NCBI GenBank assembly: GCA_009733775.1
Contig: WOGZ01000001.1
Coordinates: forward strand, 62,001-126,000
DNA length: 64,000 bases
From: Alectoria sarmentosa
Lineage: Eukaryota > Ascomycota > Lecanoromycetes > Lecanorales > Parmeliaceae
Direction of reading: 5' to 3'
Shown piece by piece: positions 52,041 through 60,016 of this stretch. Numbering within the stretch: the first letter of the stretch is position 1; every line of letters begins with the position of its first letter. The position numbers were made by a program, and so were the translations under genes. The notes beneath the pieces are model-generated. The model made no database searches. It saw only the letters and a program-made list of their open reading frames with translations, and was not told the origin of the DNA.

Positions 52041-54299
52041 TCATGAAACTTCGCCCTCTTGTCTGGTCATCAGATCCGCACTGCCAATTATTTCGCTCTC
52101 TATAGCCTTTCTTCGTGCTTCTTCTTGTTCGCTGATGCTGTCCTTGAAGACACTGCATTAGAATCTCACAGTCAGTATTGCCTTGTTTCCGCAGGTATAT
52201 CAAGTTTTCGAGTGTGCCTGGAAATTAAACAATCGCAAGGCTTGTCTCAAGACTGGAGACCTGGCTCAATAGAGAAATCCGGACTCGGAAAACACGTACT
52301 GGTCCATGGCTTCGAGTGTCCCTAGTGGCAGTGTAAGATGGTTGCCTGAGAAAACGGAGATGACGTGCCACTTACTGCCACTTGTTTCAGGCACGAAACA
52401 CAACGTCCAAATCAGTGAGAGCAAGCAGAAGACGGCGAAGAAAGCATAAGCCCCAAATCCAGTGTTGATCACGAGAGGTGGAGTAATGAGACCAATGATG
52501 AAGTTATTCAGCCAGTTCGAACACGTCGCCAACGCCACGCCCTTTGCTCTAAGAGAGGAGGGAAATATCTCAGATGGCATTGCCCAGGGCACCTGCGCAG
52601 ATTTCGGGGTGAGCATTTCTTGCTTAAGGACCAGAGGCAAGCACCGGAGCAACAAGACAAGTCTGGGGAGTGAAAGGAACATTTTGCCCCCTTCAAAAAC
52701 GTCTTCAGGTTTGGATCTTGGTACATGTACAAATAGGGAGAGATTGCTATGAAAGTACGTACGGGTCCCCATGAAGCTCCGAAACTCAGCATGTAAAACA
52801 ACAGAAATGCAACACTAACCCAGCCGGCAGCACGGTGGTCTGGCCAGTCACTAGAGAATTTGCCCACCAGAATGGCGATGATCAAATGCGACAGCGTCAT
52901 GAAACAGCTGCCCCAAAGCAATAGTGGCCGTCGCCCAAACTTGTCCATTGTCCAAAGACTGCTTACTACCCCCACAAGTTGGGTGATATTGAGGACGCCG
53001 GACATGATCAGTTGAAAGCTATAGTCCAGACCCATGGTTTTGAATAAAGTAGGTGAGTAGTAGATCAATGCGTTTATGCCAACAAATTGCTGAAAGAACA
53101 TTAGGCCTGCTGCGATATGCGTTCTTCGCCAGCAGCCCCGTTTGAAGCAATCGGTCCAAGAGACGATCTCGAGCTTAAAGCGGCTCTTCACACTACGGTC
53201 CTGGAGCTCGGGATGCCTCAAAGCGCTGGTTTCCTTATGGAAGGCTACCTCAACCCGGATATCACACCATTCTTGCTGGATACGGGTATCGTTCGTCGGC
53301 AACTGTCTCAATTTGGCCAGAGCCTGCAATGCTTCTGCATCTCTACCCTTTGACACAAGCCAACGTGGCCTGGAGGTGCGCGCTGTCAGCGGCTTCTCTT
53401 ACGGATAGCGCTTACGGGTTCATTCAGCCAACTCACGAGAATGGAAGGAACAAGATTCCTAACCCAAGTACAAGACCGGGAACCAGTTGAAGCAGGAATG
53501 GTAGTCGCCAGGCCCATTCTCCGGCCATAAACCTCGTGCCGTACGTGATCCAGAATGCCACAACAATTCCCGTGACGATACTCAACTCTTCGAGGACTAG
53601 CAATGCGCCTCGAATCTCCGGCGGCGAGATCTCGGAGATGTATAGGGGTGCAACCATGCTCAACATACCAATGCCGATGCCACCAATAAGTCTGGCAGTA
53701 ACCAACATCGCATAACTGATCGATGCTGTTTGCAGGACCGAACCTATGGTGAAAATCGTCACGGCAACGACAATCGAATACTTTCTTGAGATCTTGTCCG
53801 CAATCCACTTGAAGACTGCGGAGTCAGCATTCTCCCGTGGAATGAAAGTCGAGGTATAAAACATGTTCGGGAATGAGGCAATCACGAATCATGGCTTACG
53901 ACTCGGATTGCGATACGGAGTGAGAAGGAAATAATACAAAGGCAAACTCACGCCTTGATTTATAGCTCCAATCAGCGCGCCCAATTCTATCATCGCTGTC
54001 AACAAACCCTTCCAGAATCCTGCTCCACTCGCAGTATCCGATACCCTGGTGAATTGCGCCAGGAACTGGGGCATAACAAGTATGATAGAAACAACGCCTT
54101 GATCATATCCGAAGATCATGCCTCCAATTGCAGCGAACGCCGCGCAGAGCGCCGCATAATAATTAGTGAACACGCTCCTGAATCCTCGAGGTCCATAAGT
54201 ATCACGATATTCCCACACGGCCTCAGAATGATGTATGAATGTGTCGCCATTGCTCTGTATGGGTATGTCCCTTTCCAGGGGGCTAGTTGTTATGGTCAT
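52041..54299 (-). CDS. MFS sugar transporter
   Basis: About 525 residues, 12-TM sugar porter. ATG 54299 begins MTITTSPLERDIPIQSNGDT. TM1 has GGMIFGYDQGVVSIILVMPQ, followed by ELGALIGAINQG. The next exon has WIADKISRKYSIVVAV (the GxxxDRxGRR-like loop), RLIGGIGIGMLSMVAPLYIS EISPPEIRGAL (PESPR-family motif), then PRWLVSKGRDAEALQALAKL, QQFVGINALIYYSPTLF (QQxxGxNxxxYY), GRRPLLLWGS, and after an intron VPWAMPSEIFPSSLRAKGVA, and PETSGRTLEAMDHVFKD. It ends LMTRQEGEVS at TGA 52041. All sugar-porter signatures are present, so it is plasma-membrane sugar:H+ symport or facilitated uptake of an undetermined sugar. Two of its introns (52153-52299 and 52593-52762) are long and introner-like. Confidence 0.92.
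52153..52299 (-). mobile_element. Introner-like element, family 2 (transporter, last intron)
   Basis: A 147-nt phase-2 intron (GTACGT...ATGCAG), the same length as the calpain copy. It shares GTACGTRTTTTCSGAGTCC at the donor and CAGTCTTGAGACAAGCCTTG in the middle (calpain: GAGTCTTGAGACATGTCTTG). Splicing gives MDH-VFKDSISEQEEARRKA, the expected C-terminus. Confidence 0.78.
52593..52762 (-). repeat. Long intron, probable diverged introner-like element (transporter)
   Basis: A 170-nt phase-0 intron (GTACGTACTTTC...TGCGCAG). The 3' end AAGCAAGAAATGCTCACCCC then GAAATC resembles the family-2 end (AAGCAAGATTGACTCC then GAAATC). The middle has diverged. Splicing joins GASWGP to VPWAMPSEIF. Confidence 0.5.
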
Positions 54300-55051
54300 A
54301 GTTGAAGACGTGTTTGCAAACAAAGGCAAAAGATCAAGAGCACGTTCAAAATGAACACACCGGAGTACAAGGAAGATATGGGAGCGCTGTGTAGATAAAT
54401 AGTTCGCGCGCTGTCGCTAAAGCAAGCTGCTTCCCCACTTTTATATTCCGTAGCACAATAGTGATCTAGTAATGGATCCCGAGAAATAAAGAAGCCTTCT
54501 GTCCAGCTTCTCCAGAGTGTCAAGTACTTTGACAACTAACGTATCAATGTCTTGAGAAGATTCAAAGCTGTAAAGGAGAAGAAATTCTTGGCCGTTGAAA
54601 CTCGGGCTGTTGGATTGGTTTCGTCATATGTACTGCGCTCAAGGCGTAGGGCTGAGTCGTTAGCGGCTGTCTTATCGATTGGCGCTCAGGTTGGCTCGTT
54701 GGCAACGTGACGATCAGGTCCGAGGGTCACGAATCAACACGTCTCCAGGCCACAACATTTCGCACATACGTCTGTCATAGTTCCTCTTTATCAGCCTATC
54801 CTCAACGCATATCTGTCCCTTGCTCATCATCCGGTCCTTTAATCAGACAGCTTCCCAATATTCTCACGAAAGCAATCATAGACTAGAAGTCGAGACGCAC
54901 TCGCTCTCCTCTATCGCCCAAAGTATACTGCAAAGGATCTCTCCGAAAACTTGACTATTTTACGAATCGGCGTGCAAATCTTTCGTGACATTGTCCCTGA
55001 ATATCCAAGAGCTCTTGACTCCAATCCTGAGTGTGTCTTCCCGCATCCAAC
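54300..55051. other. Divergent promoter region
   Basis: The 750 bp between the sugar transporter and Pkr1 starts. No supported frame. Confidence 0.45.
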
Positions 55052-55555
55052 ATGGCAACCTTCTTCACCGATCTTATCTCCTCCATCTTCACACCTGGCG
55101 CAACACCTTCCATCATAATTGCAACCAATGGCTCCTTCGCCGCTCTCCAAATTGTGCTCCTTGTGCTCCTTATCCTTACATACAGCGTACACTTCGTCGT
55201 CCTCTCGTTTCTATGCGCCGGACTCTGGTGGGCTATCAACTGGTTCGTTACGGAGCTAGAAACTGCAAACAGAAAAGAAAGAGACGCGAAGCAGTCGAAA
55301 GAGATGGAAAAAGAGCAAGAGCGGGACGAGAGGAGAGTGGAGGATAGCGGGACCGAGACGGAGGGCGGGGGCATCCAGAGCGAGGGAGGGGTCTCGGGCA
55401 GCGTGCTGGGGAGCAAAACAGAAGGACTTTTGAGACCGGAGGATGCACGAGATGTATTGCGCAAGAGAAAGGATTCAGGGGAGGCCTCGTCTGGAGATCT
55501 GAGTACGGATTCGGACTGGGATAAGGTCTCCGAAGCAGAGGAGGTGGATAGATAG
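55052..55555 (+). CDS. PKR1: ER protein Pkr1 (V-ATPase assembly factor)
   Basis: Single exon, 167 residues from the preferred start MATFFTDLISSIFTPGATPS (the open frame begins seven codons earlier). The first 70 residues match the Pkr1 family: an amphipathic N-terminus with PGATPSIIIATNGSFAALQI, then two hydrophobic segments (VLLVLLILTYSVHFVVLSFL and CAGLWWAINWFV). A charged coiled tail follows (ETANRKERDAKQSKEMEKEQ), then an acidic, Ser/Gly-rich end. In yeast Pkr1 is an ER membrane protein that helps assemble the V0 sector of the vacuolar H+-ATPase. It is divergent from the sugar transporter and about 410 bp upstream of SmD1. Confidence 0.9.
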   Translation: MATFFTDLISSIFTPGATPSIIIATNGSFAALQIVLLVLLILTYSVHFVVLSFLCAGLWWAINWFVTELETANRKERDAKQSKEMEKEQERDERRVEDSGTETEGGGIQSEGGVSGSVLGSKTEGLLRPEDARDVLRKRKDSGEASSGDLSTDSDWDKVSEAEEVDR

Positions 55556-55968
55556 AGGAGGAACGAGGTATTTTGCAGCATGGTTTGAATGCATTTTAGG
55601 GTTATGATAGATACGTTAGGCGGCATATGGTGGTCGACATCACTGCGCTCCAAGCAGCTCTTTTGGGAATGGTGTAGTCATTGACAGCAAATAATCCCCT
55701 TTGAGTCCTATCTATGTGAGATCACAGGCTCTCGAAAACCCTTAAGCTATCTCTGCATCCTAGAACCAGGGGTGATCCGCCGAAATCGATAGAGGCCCTG
55801 ATATGTCACCCAATTGAGTTAGCATCGCCAAGCCACAAGAAGTCACCCAAAATTGAGCATCAGCACCTCCAACACTTTCATTGCCAGCGTCAACATTATC
55901 ATCGACACCGACCCTGGCAAGTTTTGACCACGATTTGGAACCCTTTACCAGGTGACCAGTCAACCAAG

Positions 55969-56522
55969 ATGAAGCTCGTCAGGTAAGCATCGTAGCCTGT
56001 TCTTCTACAGAGATCACCAAGCTGAGCTCAAATTCCAAGGCACGCACCTCGCAACAGCGCTGACCCTCTCCTAGATTTCTCATGAAGTGCGCCAACGAGA
56101 CTGTTACAATTGAGCTCAAAAACGGTAGAATATCTTCTTGAATCGGCCTGTTTCTCTCTTCAAAGTTGCTGTCGCTGAGCCCACCTTCTACAGGCACCAT
56201 TCTTCACGGCACTATTACCTCCGTCTCCCCCCAAATGAACACCGCTCTACGTGCAGTCAAAATGACCCCCAAAGGCCGCGACCCCATTTCTCTGGACACG
56301 ATCAATATCCGTGGTTCAACTATCAGATATTACATCCTGCCTGACTCGCTGCCGTTGGATACGCTGTTGATTGATGATGCGCCCAAGCCGAAAAATAAGG
56401 CCAGAAAGGAGGTAGCTGATAGGGGTGGACGGGGAGGGAGGGGAGGACCGAGGGGTAGAGGAAGAGGAGGTGGAGGTGGGTTCAGGGGTGGAAGAGGTAG
56501 GGGTGGGGGAAGAGGTTTCTAG
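55969..56522 (+). CDS. SMD1: Small nuclear ribonucleoprotein SmD1
   Basis: Three exons: MKLVR (55969-55982), FLMKCANETVTIELKNG, and TILHGTITSVSPQMNTALRA onward to TAG 56522. The Sm1 motif (VTIELKNGTILHGTITSVSP with QMNTAL) and Sm2 motif (STIRYYILPDSLPLDTLL) are complete. The C-terminus is a long Arg-Gly repeat (GRGGRGGPRGRGRGGGGG and more), the usual SmD1 RGG tail subject to arginine methylation. It is part of the heptameric Sm ring of spliceosomal U1, U2, U4 and U5 snRNPs. The first intron cuts after only 14 coding bases. Confidence 0.96.
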
Positions 56523-56815
56523 AATAGGGTGCAGATGAAGTGAAGGATGGAATGTGGTTCCGAAAAGTTGTCATACACATGCCAAAGAGCATGGAGTATG
56601 GCTCTTCCAGAATAAGCCTCGATGCTCTCCTGATAGCAGACGGCAGGCATGGAACATGTTCAAGGCTACAAAGCCTACGATTTACTTGGTAACAAGCCCA
56701 TTGACTGACTCTTGACGATTTCGGGTGGGTATCCGTCATTGAGGGTCAATACAAGTCCCATTATTAGACCAGTACCTCAAGATTTAGCTCATGTCCAGAA
56801 AATGTTACGGTGCCC

Positions 56816-57616
56816 CTAGCCACGCCAGATTCTAATAATCTGGAGCTTCTCCCACCCAGCTTTCTTCCCTGAATGACCCACAGCAGCAACCGACCACCCG
56901 TCACCCCACCCTCTTATACGTTGCATGACTTCTCCGGGTTTATTTTGCGCGCAAAGTAGTATGTAAGCTGCGCCCCTCGCAAGGTTCAACAAATTGGGAA
57001 GCCGCTCCAGCAGCCTGTTGGTGACCTCGATGCCATCCATACCTCCATCATACGACAATTGTAGCAGGTGTGAGTCCTCCTCGAATGTCCGTGAAGTGCA
57101 TTCGGTATCAGAGATCGCTGTCCCTGGTTTCAGATATTCAAGCTCGGGTACGGCTTGAGAGGGCACGTATGGTGGGTTGAAAATTAGCAAATCAACTACT
57201 CCGTCTCGCAAAGGACTTGTCAGGTCTGCCCTCATTGTTGCGAGCAGAAAGCCCGAGCCGTCTACGTCTTTTGCCTTTGTCATCTGACACGCGTGCGCCA
57301 CTGTCTGCTTGGTAGCCTTGCAGGCAAAGGTGTTTATATCGGTGCCTAAGGCAACGACATCAGCACGGCCGAGTATTGCATAGGCGTGAGCAGTGACAAA
57401 GGCGAGGACTACGCCAGAGCCTGAGCCGACTTCGACGACTAGCGGTGAAGGGGTTGGCTCATCATGATGTCCTGTTGGTTGATGACCAGCAAATCGCTGC
57501 GTGAGAAAACGCGTCTCTGCTTCTGAGGAGAGCGTATCCAAGAGAAGAAAAGAGTCTTCTGCTGGCTCGTATATGCGGTCTGTATCCACGTGAGATGTTG
57601 ACGGTGTAGGCAGCAT
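56816..57616 (-). CDS. MTQ2: eRF1 methyltransferase catalytic subunit Mtq2 (HemK2)
   Basis: Single exon, 266 residues from MLPTPSTSHVDTDRIYEPAE. The opening YEPAEDSFLLLDTL is typical of Mtq2. The SAM-binding motif I is VVEVGSGSGVVLAFV, the acidic motif II residue is in ALGTDINTFACKAT, and the NPPY catalytic motif is in LLIFNPPYVPSQAVPELEYL. The C-terminal helix and strand (GMDGIEVTNRLLERLPNLLN, GAAYILLCAQNKPGE) complete the fold. It methylates the GGQ glutamine of eRF1 together with Trm112. The open frame extends 42 codons upstream to 57742 but that part is not conserved in the family. The start codon lies 146 bp from the divergent SDHAF3 start. Confidence 0.93.
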   Translation of the reverse strand: MLPTPSTSHVDTDRIYEPAEDSFLLLDTLSSEAETRFLTQRFAGHQPTGHHDEPTPSPLVVEVGSGSGVVLAFVTAHAYAILGRADVVALGTDINTFACKATKQTVAHACQMTKAKDVDGSGFLLATMRADLTSPLRDGVVDLLIFNPPYVPSQAVPELEYLKPGTAISDTECTSRTFEEDSHLLQLSYDGGMDGIEVTNRLLERLPNLLNLARGAAYILLCAQNKPGEVMQRIRGWGDGWSVAAVGHSGKKAGWEKLQIIRIWRG

Positions 57617-57762
57617 CACCCGGACAAAGGCTGAAGTAAAAGATTGAGGCTTGAGGGGTGGGGCGAACGATTTGCAGTGGTGGCGGGGTAACGTCAAGTT
57701 CAAAATCGACTTCCTGGATTCCCAGCAATCCTGCACTTTCAAGAAACCACCAAGAATCAGTC
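57617..57762. promoter_or_regulatory. Bidirectional promoter, MTQ2 / SDHAF3
   Basis: Only 146 bp separate the two ATGs, so both genes must share this control region. Confidence 0.6.
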
Positions 57763-58285
57763 ATGAGACTATCGTTACGACTACTGGCGAATCCTATAGC
57801 ATTTGGCTCAACCAATGGACTAAAGCCAGCTCCATTGGCTTTGCTGCCTCCCATTCCACTATACAGACGCCTGCTGCGAGCACACCGGAAGTATTTAGTC
57901 CCGCAGATGCGTCTGCTCGGAGACCAGTACATCAAGAGTGAATTCCGATCACACCGTGATACCGAGAACCCAATGCATATCGTAAGCTTCACCTGCTGCT
58001 ATTATTGGCATTTCCGAGAACGGCTCAGGGACCTAATGATGCCGACAGATTGGATTCTTGACCGAGTGGCAGATGTACGCCCAAAATATCGAGGGCGGCT
58101 CTTGGAGAGGGGAGAAGATAGACAAGGGCAAGATCGACAAGATGAGCGGTATATGGGATTCCTATTTCAAGGATCTGAGTGGTCAGCTAATGCGGGTTCG
58201 TGCAGACCAGCAGCTAGGACAGTTCTATGAACTCATGCAGGCCATTCAAAAGCAAGCACATGAGGATGGCGGTGAAGAGTCATGA
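57763..58285 (+). CDS. ACN9: Succinate dehydrogenase assembly factor 3 (Acn9/SDHAF3), LYR protein
   Basis: Two exons, 57763-57981 and 58049-58285 (67-nt intron, GTAAGC...CGACAG), 151 residues. The start MRLSLRLLANPIAFGSTNGL is an Arg-rich mitochondrial presequence. The LYR motif follows in PIPLYRRLLRAHRKYLVPQM, then RLLGDQYIKSEFRSHRDTEN, PMHI-IGFLTEWQMYAQNIEG and WDSYFKDLSGQLMRVRADQQ, LGQFYELMQAIQKQ. This is the full Acn9 family. SDHAF3 protects the Fe-S subunit Sdh2 during complex II assembly in the mitochondrial matrix. Confidence 0.93.
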
Positions 58286-58306
58286 GGCGGATGCGCCGAG
58301 CCACTT

Positions 58307-58537
58307 TCAAAGACGCAGCTCGAAACCCTCATCTCTCGACATGAGGGGCTGCAGTTGAAACAAGAATGTCGAAAGAGCCACAGGGCCGAAACCTTCGTCT
58401 CTCGACATGAGGGGCTGTAGTTGAAACAATATTGTCGAAGGAGCCACTTTTGCTGAATCCCTGTGGCTCTTTCGACATTCTTGTTTCAACTACAGCCCCT
58501 CATGTCGAGAGACGAAGGTTTCGAGCTGCGTCTTTGA
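58307..58537. repeat. Foldback element with 79-bp arms and an internal third copy
   Basis: Left arm 58307-58385 and right arm 58459-58537 are inverted copies with about three mismatches in 79 positions. The 73-bp spacer contains a shorter direct copy of the left arm (58386-58447). The arms share TCTCTCGACATGAGGGGCTG and end in TCAAAGACGCAGCTCG. No coding capacity. It is a MITE-like palindrome or a decayed foldback transposon. It starts 21 bp after the SDHAF3 stop. Confidence 0.9.
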
Positions 58538-58814
58538 GACATTGACAGACGCCCTCCTTCGTCATGGGAATAAGTACGAAGTCTACTTTACGGCCTCAAT
58601 CTTCAAATTCTCGACAGCACAGGTAGTCTCGCCTGCAACGTTAGAATTAGGTCATAGACAAGAATTTCTGTGCCAATCAAAAGCCTCCCAGTATCATCGA
58701 ATCGTGAGGGCAGCCCTCAGGATATTCAAATCCGCTATCTACGCGCCTACTGCAGTTCGTCTCCGGAGCCAACGGCGCGCTGTACAACAGACGACTCTCC
58801 TTTCGCTAATAAAG

Positions 58815-59327
58815 ATGTGCATCACCAAGTTATCAAAACACGCAGGGTGCGGACACTGGTCGTGCTCGATCGAAAAACCCTGCAAAGAAGGTCGCGATTT
58901 CTCCAACTGCCCGTCCTTCACGAAAGGCATAGCTCGAAATGCAGCAAAGTATTCACAAGAGTTGGCCAAAGAGAAGACTTGTCCCAAGTGCGACAAGAAG
59001 GACGACTATGATGGGAAGAAGATAAGGATGGTCAAGGGAACGGTGCATGCGATGAAGTTCGGCTTTGGACCGAGCGTGAGTAAATTCTCTCCGAGCCATT
59101 TCTTCCTAATTCGTACTACATATTGGGTCACGAGGCTTGTCGCAGGAATGAAAGACTTGTGGGACCTGTTTAGCGACTCACATTTCGTCCCCAAGAGACA
59201 TTCTGACTCGGAAAGGATTTAGAGGTCGGATTTTGGCTTCAATCTGGGGAGGAAGTCGCGAAAGTATGGGCCAAAGAAGGAAGCAAGTACGATGTTACTG
59301 ACAGAGGGATGCTGCGTAATGATGTAA
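58815..59327 (+). CDS. Small Cys/Lys-rich protein, 121 residues
   Basis: Two exons, 58815-59075 and 59223-59327, separated by an introner-like element. The protein begins MCITKLSKHAGCGHWSCSIE and has seven or more cysteines in exon 1 (CGHWSC, PCKEG, NCPSF, CPKC). The pair CPKCDKKDDYDGKKIRMV is a zinc-ribbon-like CxxC. Exon 2 is basic (RKSRKYGPKKEAS). The pattern resembles small fungal CxxC proteins with an N-terminal C-x-C-x-H cluster, but I do not recognise the family. If the long intron were not spliced, the frame would read on to 59222 (TAG), so splicing decides the C-terminus. Upstream open codons to 58542 lack an ATG with coding character. Confidence 0.6.
59076..59222 (+). mobile_element. 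Introner-like element, family 1 (Cys-rich gene)
   Basis: A 147-nt phase-0 intron (GTGAGT...GATTTAG). It aligns across its length with 24978-25125 and 30604-30747, sharing CCGAGCCATTTCTTCC, GGCTTGTCGCAGGAATGAA and AGAGACATTCTGACTCGGAA. Terminal repeats CTCCGAG / CTCGGAA are weaker than in the copy at 30604. Confidence 0.82.
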
Positions 59328-60016
59328 GACCTGGGAGGGGTGGAATATGGGTTGAGTCGGGCTTGTGAATGGGTGTGTGTGATTAAGACGGGTAGGAATG
59401 TTCGAATGTATCAAATGTATCTTGCCATCTGTCATATTTGATTTATCGAAACCTCAACCTTGATACCTAGGTTTGAAAATATACCATGATCATGTCAGAA
59501 AATGTGTGGTAATCTGGTAGGAGTGAAGGAGGCCAAAAGGCGGAAGGCGATTTATTCTTAGTGCTGCCATTGTCCATTGGTCCCCACAATCTGCCCCAAG
59601 AGCACACTAGAGAGCGGAAGCACGGTCTTCAGTGGGGGGCCTCGGAGCTACCTTAGTTAGCTCCGGACGCTGCAGCAATCGTTGCTGAAATGCTGGGAGG
59701 CTGGCTCGCTAGGTCAGCTTGAATTGGTCCGAGTAAGGCACTCTTCTCTACAGCCTGTCGTCGATTTGATCCCTTTCGACGCTTCCTATTCAATAATCAC
59801 ACCCCTCCCTTATAAGACCAATCTTGTACTGGATGTGGAAGCCCGGTTCAAAAAGCTTTCCAATCCTACAGATGATTTAGCCCTGGCTATGGCCTCGTTG
59901 GGTGAGAGGAGAGGGACTTAAAGCAAAGTGCAGTCTCGTGGGAGTTGCTGCTTCAAGTCAACACGCCGTAAAGAAACCAACAACTCTTCCAATAATTCAG
60001 CTACCGAGAGCCAACC
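59328..60016. other. Intergenic region, no recognisable gene
   Basis: About 690 bp before the F-box gene. An 80-codon plus-strand frame at 59682-59921 has no motif and is not called. Confidence 0.4.

Noticed and set aside
58307..58537. CRISPR-like repeat array
   Set aside because: Only three units, one inverted, with no spacer regularity; the genome is eukaryotic.
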